A stretch of 22,615 nucleotides of DNA from Halioxenophilus sp964342265 (GCA_964342265.1 CAYFFE010000060.1:1-22615); one strand, 5' to 3'; positions 1 to 9,014 are shown, numbered from the stretch's first letter. Program-made: numbers and translations. Notes: generated by a model not told the origin, from the letters alone.

Positions 1-2470
1 TTTGGCTGGAAGCCTCGGTGCTGTTGATGGTGGCGTCATCAAAGCTAACCGATTGACCCGAAGGTGCGGTGGTATCCAGGGTTGCGGTATCGGTTACGGC
101 GGTCGCCGCATTGCCCGCGGTGTCTGTGAGAATCACCGACAAGGTTAAGGTGCCATCGCCTAGCCCAGATAAATCCAAGCCGGTAATTTGATCGGTAGCC
201 GTGGTTAACGTACCGGAGCCGGTCACGTTTGTTCCGCCGCCAGACGAGCTGACGGTGTAATCGTAAGTCGCACCCACCTCGCCACTGGCAAAGGTAAAGT
301 TTTGGCTGCTGGCCTCGGTGCTGTTAATGGTGGCGTCATCGAAACTAACCGAATGGCCGCTAGGCGCGCTGGCATCCAGGGTTGCAGTATCCGTAACTGC
401 CGTGGCAGTGTTGCCCGCTGTGTCGGTTAAGGTCACCGATAGCGTTAAGGTGCCGTCACCTAAACCGGATAAATCCAGCCCAGTGATTTGATCGGTCGCC
501 GTGGTTAACGTACCGGAGCCGGTTACATTGGTACCACCGCCTGAAGAACTGATGGTGTAATCGTAGGTTGCGCCCACCTCACCTGCTGCAAAGGTAAAGC
601 TCTGGCTGCCGGCCTCGATTCCGTTAATGGTTGCGTCATCGAAGCTAACCGATTGGCCCGAAGGCGCGGCGGTATCCAAGGTTGCGGTGTCGGTTACGGC
701 GGTCGCCGTATTGCCCGCAGTATCGGTGAGGATTACTGACAGAGTTAAGGTGCCATCGCCCAACCCAGATAAATCCAAGCCGGTAATTTGATCCGTCGCC
801 GTGGTTAACGTACCGGAACCGGTTACATCGGTGCCGCCGCCCGATGAGCTGACGGTGTAATCGTAGGTTGCGCCCACTTCACCACTGGCAAAGGTAAAGC
901 TTTGGCTGGAAGCCTCGGTGCTGTTGATGGTGGCGTCATCAAAGCTAACCGATTGCCCCGAAGGTGCTGCGGTATCCAAGGTTGTGGTATCGGTTACGGC
1001 GGTGGCCGCATTGCCTGCGGTGTCGGTGAGAATCACTGACAAGGTTAAGGTTCCATCGCCTAGACCGGATAGATCCAAGCCGGTAATTTGATCCGTCGCC
1101 GTCGTCAAAGTACCGGAGCCGGTCACGTTTGTTCCGCCGCCTGAAGAGCTGATGGTGTAATCGTAAGTCGCGCCCACCTCACCACTGGCAAAGGTAAAGC
1201 TTTGGCTACCGGCCTCGGTGCTGTTGATGGTGTCGTCATCGAAGCTGACCGAATGACCGCTCGGCGCGCTGGCATCCAGGGTTGCCGTATCGGTTACCGC
1301 TGTGGCGATGTTGCCAGCGGTGTCGGTTAAGGTTACCGATAGCGTAAGGGTGCCATCACCCAAGCCGGATAAATCCAGCCCAGTGATTTGATCCGTTGCC
1401 GTGGTTAACGTACCGGAGCCGGTCACATTGGTACCACCGCCGGAGGAGCTAATGGTGAAGTTGTAGGTGGAACCAATTTCGCCACCGGCAAATGTAAAGC
1501 TCTGGCTGGAAGCCTCGGTACTGTTAATAGAGGCGTCATCGAAGCTAACCGATTGACCCGAAGGCGCGGCGGTATCCAAGGTGGCAGTATCGGTTACCGC
1601 TGTGGCGGCATTGCCTGCGGTATCGGTGAGAACCACCGAAAGGGTTAAGGTGCCATCGCTCAAGCCGGATAAATCCAGCCCCGTAATTTGGTCGGTTGCC
1701 GTCGTCAAGGTACCGGAACCGGTTACATTGGTACCGCCGCCCGATGAGCTGACGGTGTAGTCGTAGGTTGCACCCACCTCGCCTGCTGCAAAGGTAAAGC
1801 TTTGGCTGGAAGCCTCGGTGCTGTTGATGGTGGCATCATCAAAGCTAACCGATTGCCCCGAAGGAGCGGCGGTATCCAAGGTTGCCGTATCGGTTACGGC
1901 GGTGGCCGCATTGCCTGAAGTGTCGGTGAGAATCACCGACAAGGTTAAGGTGCCATCGCCTAACCCGGATAAATCCAAGCCAGTAATTTGATCTGTCGCC
2001 GTCGTCAGAGTACCGGAACCCGTAACATCGGTTCCGCCGCCCGACGAGCTAACGGTGTAGTCGTAAGTCGCGCCCACCTCGCCACTGGCAAAGGTAAAGC
2101 TTTGGCTGGAAGCCTCGGTGCTGTTGATGGTGGCGTCGTCAAAGCTGACCGAATGACCGCTCGGTGCGCTGGCATCCAGGGTTGCAGTATCCGTAACTGC
2201 CGTGGCGGTGTTGCCCGCGGTGTCGGTTAAAGTCACCGATAGCGTTAAGGTGCCATCACCTAAGCCGGATAAATCCAAGCCAGTGATTTGATCGGTCGCG
2301 GTGGCCAAGGTACCGGAACCAGTTACGTTGGTGCCGCCGCCGGAGGAGCTAATGGTGTAGTTGTAGGTGGAACCAATCTCACCACCGGCAAACGTAAAGT
2401 TCTGGCTGGAAGCCTCGGTGCCGTTGATGTCGCTGTCATCAAAGCTAACCGCCTGGCCCGAAGGCGCAGC
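1..2470 (-). repeat. Tandem 300-bp coding repeats (eight full units plus a partial ninth)
   Basis: The block repeats with a period of exactly 300 bp. The APSG(Q/H)-type unit boundary falls near 2455, 2155, 1855, 1555, 1255, 955, 655, 355 and 55. Each unit encodes about 100 residues with the recognisable stretches SVSFDDATINSTEASSQ, GEVGATYDYTVSSSGGGT, VTGSGTLTTATDQITGLDL and SGLGDGTLTLSVTLTDTAGN. These are typical of bacterial Ig-like repeats in large surface proteins. Units with PSGH fall at 2155, 1255 and 355, every third unit, and share synonymous differences. The array therefore has a 900-bp higher-order structure. No unit is frameshifted in the stretches I read codon by codon. Confidence 0.95.
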
Positions 2471-5400
2471 GGTATCGATGGTAAAGCTGGTGATGCTTAA
2501 GGCACTGCTGGCGTTGCCCGCGCTGTCGGTAACGGTAGCGGTGCAATCAGAGTAAGTACCGTCGGCCAGCGCTGTGGTGTTATCAGTTTGCGTTAGAGCG
2601 ATGGTGTTATTGCCCGAACTGACTGCGCCTTCCTCGCCACTGCCACAGCTACCACCCACAGCGAGCGTACCCGCCTCGCTGGTGGAGAAGGTGTAATTGG
2701 GCGTGCTGTTGTTGCCGGGTGTGGTTACTACGGTGACTTCTGAAAGCGTTGGTGCCACCGCATCCACCAATACAGCAGCCAGTGAGCCGACGCTATTTAG
2801 CGTTGTGTTGATGTCGTTGCCGGCGGAATCCTGCAAAGTGCCAGAATTAGGATCGATCGTCGCGCCGAGGGCAATACCGTCGCTGTCTTCATCGCCAGAA
2901 ACCACAGTGTGGCGGAAGACTAGCGCACTGGTGCCGCTGCCAGAGACATAACTGGCCGTGCGTGCGGTGCTGCCCACCGTTACATTCAATAGTGGCGTAC
3001 CACCGCCGGTATTAACCGTAACGGCTTCATCAAAATTCACCGTAAAGTCTAGATTTTCGCCCGTCATGTAGGTGGCGTTGGCCGGTACACTTACGGAACT
3101 AACCTCGGGAGCTGCATCGTCGGTGATTACGGTTCCTGTGCCATTCGTCACTGCACTGGTGCTGCCCATTTGTGTGCCAGTGCTGCCTACCGTGAAGTCC
3201 GTATCGCCATCCACACTCAAAATAACCGTGTTGGCGTGCGTTAATCCGCTGGTAGAGTTGTAATAGCCATTAATGGTGTAAGTTTCGTTAGCGCCATCTG
3301 CAACGGAAATACTCAAACCACTGAACGTAAGGGTATCGGCACCTGCGTTATACACCCCGGTAACGTTGCTGGCATCGTTTCCGTTCAAACGCCACGTAAT
3401 ATTTCCTCGTTCGGTATCGCTGCTGCTGCCAGAAACATCCAGAGTAATCGCCGAGACCGTTAACGCCAGCCCATCGGCTGTTGCGCCATCACTGATGGTA
3501 AAGTCGAATAGATCAACCGCCTCGCCTACCGTATCTTCCGAATAATTGAGAGCAACCGGCTCGCTCACGCCCGAACCAGCCGTTACATTGCCGTCGTTAT
3601 CGGGCACTAATCCGGTTAACTGACTGCTATCAGCGGTGGTTAGCCCGCCAGAACTGGCTTGCAGATTAAACGTTTCGGACGACCCGCCCGAGGCGGTGTA
3701 GGTGATATTAAGCCCGGTAAATGTCGATACCCCCGAACTCGGCGTGATCGACACCGTGGCACCATTGCCATCGGTATCGCCAGTGCCTGATAGCGCCGCA
3801 GCACCGGCACCGTTGACTTCGGAGAGAGTAATATCCGTGCTGTAGCCGGTATCTACCACGCCGCTGGCATCTACCGCTTCAACCACCGGCACGGTGCTAA
3901 ACGCGGTGGACTGGCCGCTGGAGACGAGCAGTGGCGAGGGTTCGGTATTAAAATTCAGCGCTGTGGCGACCACGTCGGCGGTTACGCTATTGGCGTCGGT
4001 GGTGGGCAGATCGCTGTCCATGGCATCTTGATCATTGGCGGTGAGCGTAAAGCCCTGCTGATCCGCTGTGGCGGTATAGGTGAGCGAACCAAAAGTGGCA
4101 ACGCCGCTCACTGCGCTGGCCGTGCCGTTGACGAGCGAGCCCGCGCTGGCCTCGGTAACGGTAATGGTTTCGCTAAAATCTACGTCGGTATTGCCAAACG
4201 CATCCTGTGCAGTAACTACCGGCTGAGTAGTTAAAGCACTGCCCGATACCGACCCGGCCGGCTGGGTAGTAAAGGCCAAAGCGGTGGCAACAACATCCAC
4301 GGTGGTACCCGCGCCGTTAGTTACGGCAGTGGTGGCACCCATACTCGTGCCAGAGGCCGAGGTGGTCACATCGGTGTCGCCGTCCACACTCAAAATAAAC
4401 GTTAGGTCTTCGGTTAGGCCGGTATTGTCGTTGTAATAGGCATTAATCGTGTAGGTTTCATTGCCTCCTTCGGCAACCGAGATACTCAAGCCACTGAAGG
4501 TAATAGTATTCGCCGCGTATACACCGGTTACGTTGCTGGCATCGGCACCGTCTATTCGCCAGGTAACCTGGCCGCGTTCGGTATCGGTGGACGTGCCGCT
4601 CACGTTTACCACAATCTGGCTGATCTCCATAGGCAGGCCATCACCACCGCCGCCATCGCTTAAGGTAAAGTCGAAAATATCAACCGCCTCGCCCACGGTA
4701 TCTGCGGTGGTATCCAGCCCCACCGGTTCGGTTACGGTCGCCGAGGCCGTTAAATCGCCGTCGGTATCGGGGTTGGAGATGGTGGCTTGAATATCAAAGT
4801 TGTAGGGGTTCTCGTCGCTGTCGTCGTTGGCAATGGAAATCGTAGCGCTTTGCACGCCTACCGTGGTGGGATCTAGGGTAACTTGAAAAGTGGTACTACT
4901 CGCCGCAGACACCGGATCGGAGCCGGGCTGTGCACTGATCGAAAAATCACCGGAACCCGAGATCGCCACATTGGGCGTATCGGTTAAATCCAACGCACCG
5001 GTTCCGGTGTTTTGAATGGTAAAGGTGCGCGTTAAATTGGAGCCACCGACAATGTGCGAACCAAAATCGGTGTCATCCGTAGCGCTGGGCGTTGTGTCGC
5101 CATCGGCAATGCTAACGGCATTGCCCTGCAGATTAATTTCCGGCGAAGATGTGGTTGTAATGTTCACCAGACTAGGACTGAGCTGTAAATTGGGGGTGCC
5201 TTCGTCGTCTTGCGCAACTACATACACATCGTAAGCGGTACCTGCGGTTAATCCCGTGAGGGTGATCGTGCCCGAAAACCCACCACCGGACAGCGAAACA
5301 CTGCTACTGGCAATGGCCGCGCCACTGCTACTGTTTTGCCCAGATCGCACCTGAATTGAGCTTGGTGCACCGTCGCCATCGGCTACCACCACCGCGAAAG

Positions 5401-6058
5401 CGGTGCCGGCCTCGTCAATATCAACATCAATAACAACTTGCGTATCGTTTACGGAGTTTTGCGAGGGGGTGGAGCTTTGAAAATTCGGCGGTGTGGAATC
5501 ACCAGCAAAGTTACAATCGGCATCGGTGGTACACATTTGTGACGGCGCACTAGAGCAGTAGGAGAAAAAACCACCGGTGAAGTAACAACTACCATTGGCG
5601 CGAGTTTTTCCTAAAAGCTCTGGATTGCGCGAGCGGCTAATAAAATTAGGGTTTGCTTTAGCTGTGTTTAAATCGCCGGATAAAAAACTCTGACGCTGAC
5701 GATTGGTTTGTTTTAGCTGCTTTAAAAACTGCTGCAGTTCGGCATTTTTTTGCGCGTCATGAGTATTGTGCGAGTCTGTTGATTGCGCGTTAGATTCAGC
5801 CTTCACCGTTGAATTATCGGCTGAGGTAGCACTCTCGCTGGTTGATGTTGGCACGCTAAAACCATTAAAAACCGATTGACCGTTCGAGGCCGCAACCTGC
5901 TCTTGGGAGGACTGAATCCATTGGCCACTGCGCATTCTTGATCGAGAACCACTACCAGAAGCGGCAGTACATTGCCCGCCAGCCATCGCCAACGCCATTA
6001 CCGGTAGTGCTTTACCCAACCCCGATGCCCAGTTTATTTTTTTGCTGTTTTTATTCAT
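1..6058 (-). CDS. Giant secreted Ig-like repeat protein, adhesin-like (3' end outside window)
   Basis: I read an uninterrupted minus-strand frame from ATG at 6056-6058 to the left edge, at least 2019 codons with no stop seen. The N-terminus (MNKNSKKINWASGLGKALPV) continues into a hydrophobic stretch ending ALAMAGGQC, a Sec signal; the residue before Cys is Gln, so it is not a good lipobox. Approximate order: Ser/Gln-rich linker 27-150; a segment with five Cys at 152-184; fibronectin-III-like domain 187-295; a choice-of-anchor-D-like (SPEINLQGN start) domain 305-425; a DTERG/TYTIN module 429-590; two VATAL-type Ig-like domains 590-817; a second copy of the DTERG module 817-977; two further Ig-like domains 980-1196; then 100-residue repeats to the edge. 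Family knowledge suggests an extracellular adhesin or matrix protein. The C-terminal anchor or secretion signal is not in the window. The AGG of GAGTTAGGC before the ATG is a weak ribosome site. Confidence 0.9.
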   Translation of the reverse strand, partial: MNKNSKKINWASGLGKALPVMALAMAGGQCTAASGSGSRSRMRSGQWIQSSQEQVAASNGQSVFNGFSVPTSTSESATSADNSTVKAESNAQSTDSHNTHDAQKNAELQQFLKQLKQTNRQRQSFLSGDLNTAKANPNFISRSRNPELLGKTRANGSCYFTGGFFSYCSSAPSQMCTTDADCNFAGDSTPPNFQSSTPSQNSVNDTQVVIDVDIDEAGTAFAVVVADGDGAPSSIQVRSGQNSSSGAAIASSSVSLSGGGFSGTITLTGLTAGTAYDVYVVAQDDEGTPNLQLSPSLVNITTTSSPEINLQGNAVSIADGDTTPSATDDTDFGSHIVGGSNLTRTFTIQNTGTGALDLTDTPNVAISGSGDFSISAQPGSDPVSAASSTTFQVTLDPTTVGVQSATISIANDDSDENPYNFDIQATISNPDTDGDLTASATVTEPVGLDTTADTVGEAVDIFDFTLSDGGGGDGLPMEISQIVVNVSGTSTDTERGQVTWRIDGADASNVTGVYAANTITFSGLSISVAEGGNETYTINAYYNDNTGLTEDLTFILSVDGDTDVTTSASGTSMGATTAVTNGAGTTVDVVATALAFTTQPAGSVSGSALTTQPVVTAQDAFGNTDVDFSETITVTEASAGSLVNGTASAVSGVATFGSLTYTATADQQGFTLTANDQDAMDSDLPTTDANSVTADVVATALNFNTEPSPLLVSSGQSTAFSTVPVVEAVDASGVVDTGYSTDITLSEVNGAGAAALSGTGDTDGNGATVSITPSSGVSTFTGLNITYTASGGSSETFNLQASSGGLTTADSSQLTGLVPDNDGNVTAGSGVSEPVALNYSEDTVGEAVDLFDFTISDGATADGLALTVSAITLDVSGSSSDTERGNITWRLNGNDASNVTGVYNAGADTLTFSGLSISVADGANETYTINGYYNSTSGLTHANTVILSVDGDTDFTVGSTGTQMGSTSAVTNGTGTVITDDAAPEVSSVSVPANATYMTGENLDFTVNFDEAVTVNTGGGTPLLNVTVGSTARTASYVSGSGTSALVFRHTVVSGDEDSDGIALGATIDPNSGTLQDSAGNDINTTLNSVGSLAAVLVDAVAPTLSEVTVVTTPGNNSTPNYTFSTSEAGTLAVGGSCGSGEEGAVSSGNNTIALTQTDNTTALADGTYSDCTATVTDSAGNASSALSITSFTIDTAAPSGQAVSFDDSDINGTEASSQNFTFAGGEIGSTYNYTISSSGGGTNVTGSGTLATATDQITGLDLSGLGDGTLTLSVTLTDTAGNTATAVTDTATLDASAPSGHSVSFDDATINSTEASSQSFTFASGEVGATYDYTVSSSGGGTDVTGSGTLTTATDQITGLDLSGLGDGTLTLSVILTDTSGNAATAVTDTATLDTAAPSGQSVSFDDATINSTEASSQSFTFAAGEVGATYDYTVSSSGGGTNVTGSGTLTTATDQITGLDLSGLSDGTLTLSVVLTDTAGNAATAVTDTATLDTAAPSGQSVSFDDASINSTEASSQSFTFAGGEIGSTYNFTISSSGGGTNVTGSGTLTTATDQITGLDLSGLGDGTLTLSVTLTDTAGNIATAVTDTATLDASAPSGHSVSFDDDTINSTEAGSQSFTFASGEVGATYDYTISSSGGGTNVTGSGTLTTATDQITGLDLSGLGDGTLTLSVILTDTAGNAATAVTDTTTLDTAAPSGQSVSFDDATINSTEASSQSFTFASGEVGATYDYTVSSSGGGTDVTGSGTLTTATDQITGLDLSGLGDGTLTLSVILTDTAGNTATAVTDTATLDTAAPSGQSVSFDDATINGIEAGSQSFTFAAGEVGATYDYTISSSGGGTNVTGSGTLTTATDQITGLDLSGLGDGTLTLSVTLTDTAGNTATAVTDTATLDASAPSGHSVSFDDATINSTEASSQNFTFASGEVGATYDYTVSSSGGGTNVTGSGTLTTATDQITGLDLSGLGDGTLTLSVILTDTAGNAATAVTDTATLDTTAPSGQSVSFDDATINSTEASSQ
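3120..3610 (-). repeat. Internal duplicated module of the giant protein, copy 2
   Basis: This encodes about 160 residues beginning near DNDGNVTAG and running through DTVGEAVDLFDFTISDG, DTERGNITWRLNG, DASNVTGVY, TFSGLSISVA, NETYTINGYYN and ILSVDGDTDF. The same ordered set of motifs occurs at about 4290-4773, so this is a within-gene duplication of a whole domain. It is older than the 300-bp array, since the two copies differ at many positions. Confidence 0.85.
4290..4773 (-). repeat. Internal duplicated module of the giant protein, copy 1
   Basis: The partner of the module at 3120-3610. It encodes DTDGDLTASATV, then DTVGEAVDIFDFTLSDG, DTERGQVTWRIDG, DASNVTGVY, TFSGLSISVA, NETYTINAYYN and ILSVDGDTDV. 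Two Ig-like domains starting VVATAL (about 3610-4290) lie between the two copies and are themselves related. The whole middle of the protein thus seems to have grown by domain duplication. Confidence 0.85.
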
Positions 6059-6338
6059 GCCTAACTCAATCAGTTTTTGATAATAAAAAGGCGCGCGCCA
6101 ACCTAACAACTAAAACGCATAGCTCTATGCATCCAGTGTAGAAGGCAACAGAAAGAAGACCAGCCAAGAAGAAATAAAAAGCGACGAATTAAAAATTATC
6201 GGAGAACACAAATGAAAAACAACATTGAGTAAAAACACAAAGTAGGAAGAAACAACGGATAGCAATTTAAAAAAACAGCCATTATTCCAAAAATCAATTT
6301 TTTAATAAAAGTCTATTACCATTTTTAAAACCCGGATC
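6059..6338 (-). promoter_or_regulatory. Leader region of the giant protein gene
   Basis: These 280 AT-rich bases separate the TIGR03032-family gene from the giant protein. I see no ORF worth calling. A short dyad, GCATAG-CT-CTATGC, lies at 6117-6130 and could be an operator. A GGCGCGCGCC palindrome lies at 6090-6099 next to an A/T run. No convincing -35/-10 pair was identified. The length suggests the giant gene has its own promoter rather than relying only on readthrough from upstream. Confidence 0.4.
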
Positions 6339-7454
6339 TTATTTGGGAAAATGATAAAACCGTTCTATTTTTTCATCTTGCCATTCTATTATCTGCGGAA
6401 ATCGACTCTGTGGAACAATACCCACATCGTAAACCTGATTAATATCACCCTCAAAACTCAAATAAGAAACCACGTCGCCGCTGTCGATATCCAATACCCA
6501 AACGCCACTGTAGGTTTCATCAAACTCCAAACTCAATGGCGGCCGATTAGCCACATTGGAATAGCGCACCTTAGAAAGACCCACAAACAATAAATTGCCA
6601 TAAAAAGCCATCCCCCGAGTAAAACCTTGCAATTTTGCCAATAATTTTTTCTCATGGGTTTCTGGGTTTAACTGCCAAATTAAGCCAAAACCGGATTCGC
6701 ACACATATACCTTACCGCGATAATATCGCGGGGAATGGGGCATCCATAAATCCGACAACAACAATTCATCGGTATCAATATCGACTAAAGTGCCTACTTT
6801 TCCCGCGTTTTCGCGCCAAGCGCCCGCACTGTTTTGTTGGTTAAACGTGGTTATGTATTTGGGCCGGCCCTCTTTCATGGCCATACCATTTAAATGGCAG
6901 CGATCCTCCGGCACCAATTCACTAATCCAATCGGGTTGCCAACGCGGAATAAAATTGTAATTGGCATCCAAGGTACACAAACAAGAAAATGTAGAATTTA
7001 CCGCCCACAAGCCCTCTTCGCCCCAGGCAATATCGTGAATATTAATCATACCCGTTACGTGGGATGCCCTTGGCAAATAGCAGGCATCGACTTTTTGGCT
7101 ATCGTCGATTTGTTGGCACACGGTGTCGTCCCGGCGAAAATCCAACACCTGCGCCCAAATACCCAGCGTTAAGCGATGCTGATCCACCGTTAAGCCCATG
7201 GGTCGAGGGCAGGCCATAAAATGGGTATCCAGTTGCCCCTGATGACTGCGCACGGTTATCACCCGCCCTGCTTGGTAAGAGGTAAGTACCAAACTGATGT
7301 TTAAATATTCCAATAATTGCGGTAGCGCATCGTCGTAGCTGGTGGTGCAATCTAATTCGCGTTGAGCTGATTCATTTTTCGCTGATTCATCTCGCGGCGT
7401 GTTTGAATTTTCTTCTTGTTTTTTTTCTGTATCGGGATTGCTATTATTTGCCAC
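6339..7454 (-). CDS. TIGR03032-family protein, propeller-like, function unknown
   Basis: A 371-residue protein with the hallmarks I associate with TIGR03032 (DUF4915-like): RPMGLTVD near residue 85, DACYLPRASHVTG, INIHDIAWGEEGLWAVNS, FSCLCTLD, PEDRCHLNGMA, WMPHSPRYYRGKVYV, LQGFTRGMAF, LFVGLSKVR, and a closing YDVGIVPQSRFPQIIEW. The first 40 residues are charged and low in complexity, with no signal peptide or membrane segment, so it is predicted cytoplasmic. The repeated short beta-type blocks suggest a propeller-like fold. The start is GTG at 7454, preceded by a G-rich stretch (AATGGGGGCAC); the out-of-frame ATG 11 bases upstream was rejected. It lies 64 bp after the protease gene and 280 bp before the giant protein gene, all on one strand. 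The biochemical activity of the family is not known to me. The position suggests a role in making or modifying the giant protein. Confidence 0.85.
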   Translation of the reverse strand: MANNSNPDTEKKQEENSNTPRDESAKNESAQRELDCTTSYDDALPQLLEYLNISLVLTSYQAGRVITVRSHQGQLDTHFMACPRPMGLTVDQHRLTLGIWAQVLDFRRDDTVCQQIDDSQKVDACYLPRASHVTGMINIHDIAWGEEGLWAVNSTFSCLCTLDANYNFIPRWQPDWISELVPEDRCHLNGMAMKEGRPKYITTFNQQNSAGAWRENAGKVGTLVDIDTDELLLSDLWMPHSPRYYRGKVYVCESGFGLIWQLNPETHEKKLLAKLQGFTRGMAFYGNLLFVGLSKVRYSNVANRPPLSLEFDETYSGVWVLDIDSGDVVSYLSFEGDINQVYDVGIVPQSRFPQIIEWQDEKIERFYHFPK

Positions 7455-7518
7455 CGTGCCCCCATTGACTGTAACAAGTAGATTATTGCGTTGATTTTCC
7501 AGAAATCGTTATTAGGTG

Positions 7519-8844
7519 TTATTTTTTGTATTTATTTTTCTTTTCATTAAGCGCTATAAATGCCTGTTGTGCGTTTAGAAAACCAAAACCCGACACGTTA
7601 GGTAAGGGTTGGCTGGATTGTTTGAGTATGGATTTTATATCGTACAAGGTTAGGTTTGGTGCCTCGCTGATCATTAAGGCAATAATCCCCGCAACAACCG
7701 GCGCAGCCGAAGACGATCCACCCAAGTAACTGATTTTTTGATAATCCCGGGCATCGGTGGTTGGCAACAACGTTGGCCCAGCAATATCTATTGTTGCGCC
7801 ATGATTGGTGTTTACCCGGTATTGTTTATCCACGCCGGCAACGGCTATAACAGCTTCCAGAGTTTCCAGTCGATTAGGTTCATTTAACACGTCTTCTCGA
7901 TTACCTACCGCAAAAACAATGGCCGTACCTTTTGTTTCTCGGCCATAATGAGCGATGGCGTTAACCGAATCGGCAATGGGCTCTAATAACAGAGGTAAAC
8001 CCCAGCTGCAGTTAATCACATCGGCGTTGGCCAAATACGCCAAATAAAACGCAAGTATAATTTCCGACGACCAATTATACACATTGCGAATGGCAATAAC
8101 CGACGCCTGCGGCGTTAAACCCTGTAGATTTTTATCGGGCCAGTTGGCAAAGAGCAATCCAGCAACCATAGTGCCGTGTTTTTCGCCAGAAATGCGTGGC
8201 AGAATTTGCCGGCTGCGCGAATGGGTATCGAACTGGAACACGGGAGTTACATGGTTAAATGCTGGGTGAGAAAAATTAAAGCCGTCATCAATAATCGCAA
8301 TTCGAGCATTGGCTTTTAATTGACCAGGTACAAAATTTATCGCCGATTGCCAATCTTGCCAAACATGGCTCGGCACTGATTTTGGTTGGTCAACAACTGA
8401 ATCATTGCTGGTAAAACGTCTTGCTAAAGACCATCGACGATTAAAATTATCAATTTGCAACATATCGGGCTGAGCGTAAATAACATCGGGCCTTTGAGCG
8501 ATATCCGTCGCAAATTGAATGGTGTTAGAGTGATTTAAAGTCAGTAGATAAATACAAAAGGTAGGAAACTTAGCCAGCAACTCACCAGACTCAACACCGT
8601 TTAGGGAAAATAGCGTATCCGCGATTTTGTTACTGGCCACCTTAACCAACACCCTATTATTGGTAGCTAACAGAACATCGGACTGGGTGCTATAAAAAGA
8701 ATATTCAGGGTTTAAAATGACATCGTTACTTATCGAGGATGCATCTATCGCTTTAAGAGCTAGTGGCTCACCAAAATTTACAACATTTTGCGCCCACACA
8801 ACACAAGGAAGACACACAAAAAAAGCCAGCGAAAAGCGACACAT
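7519..8844 (-). CDS. Secreted subtilisin-like serine protease (peptidase S8)
   Basis: A 441-residue preproprotein. Residues 1-18 are a Sec signal peptide (FSLAFFVCLPCVVWA then QN). Residues 57-130 resemble an S8 propeptide, ending in VIYAQPDMLQ. The catalytic triad is visible: Asp186 in RIAIIDDGF, His223 in EKHGTMVAG and Ser378 in GGSSSAAPVVAG. The oxyanion Asn is N315 in FAVGNRED. The usual Thr before the catalytic Ser is replaced by Ser, a tolerated variant. The C-terminus stops shortly after the catalytic domain, with no PPC, PKD or autotransporter extension, so a soluble periplasmic or secreted enzyme is likely. It sits between the collar genes and the TIGR03032 gene on the same strand. 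Processing of the giant surface protein is an attractive but unproven role. No strong Shine-Dalgarno site precedes this ATG. Confidence 0.92.
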   Translation of the reverse strand: MCRFSLAFFVCLPCVVWAQNVVNFGEPLALKAIDASSISNDVILNPEYSFYSTQSDVLLATNNRVLVKVASNKIADTLFSLNGVESGELLAKFPTFCIYLLTLNHSNTIQFATDIAQRPDVIYAQPDMLQIDNFNRRWSLARRFTSNDSVVDQPKSVPSHVWQDWQSAINFVPGQLKANARIAIIDDGFNFSHPAFNHVTPVFQFDTHSRSRQILPRISGEKHGTMVAGLLFANWPDKNLQGLTPQASVIAIRNVYNWSSEIILAFYLAYLANADVINCSWGLPLLLEPIADSVNAIAHYGRETKGTAIVFAVGNREDVLNEPNRLETLEAVIAVAGVDKQYRVNTNHGATIDIAGPTLLPTTDARDYQKISYLGGSSSAAPVVAGIIALMISEAPNLTLYDIKSILKQSSQPLPNVSGFGFLNAQQAFIALNEKKNKYKK

Positions 8845-8969
8845 GGTCTAGAATCTTTTACCCCATAGGCAAACTTTGAAAATTAACACTTAACGCTTCA
8901 AAGCAAATAAACTCGAAAATACAGACATAACAATTAACTCCCCCAAACACCACACAAACAAAATTCACT

Positions 8970-9014
8970 TAAACAAAAGGTTCCTAAACAAAAGATCCCT
9001 AAACAAAAGACTTT
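8970..9014. repeat. Three 15-bp direct repeats upstream of the protease gene
   Basis: The unit begins TAAACAAAAG and starts at 8970, 8985 and 9000. The following five bases vary (GTTCC, ATCCC, ACTTT). It lies 126-170 bp upstream of the protease start codon. The 15-bp spacing is not a full multiple of the helical turn. It could be an activator array, or simple sequence slippage in AT-rich DNA. Confidence 0.6.

Noticed and set aside
1..2470. Regularly spaced repeats as a CRISPR array
   Set aside because: The period is 300 bp with no short repeat/spacer alternation, and the whole block is open in one coding frame.
1988..5234. Many plus-strand ORFs of 60-110 codons across the left region
   Set aside because: They lie opposite the continuous minus-strand giant gene, recur with its 300-bp repeat and have no recognisable product. 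They are shadows.
6090..6099. GGCGCGCGCC beside an A/T run as a terminator upstream of the giant gene
   Set aside because: The palindrome leaves no adequate loop for a stable hairpin and lies within the leader of the gene it would block. It may be incidental.
5938..6141. Plus-strand 67-codon ORF over the start of the giant gene
   Set aside because: It is antisense to the signal-peptide region and leader, with no family resemblance.
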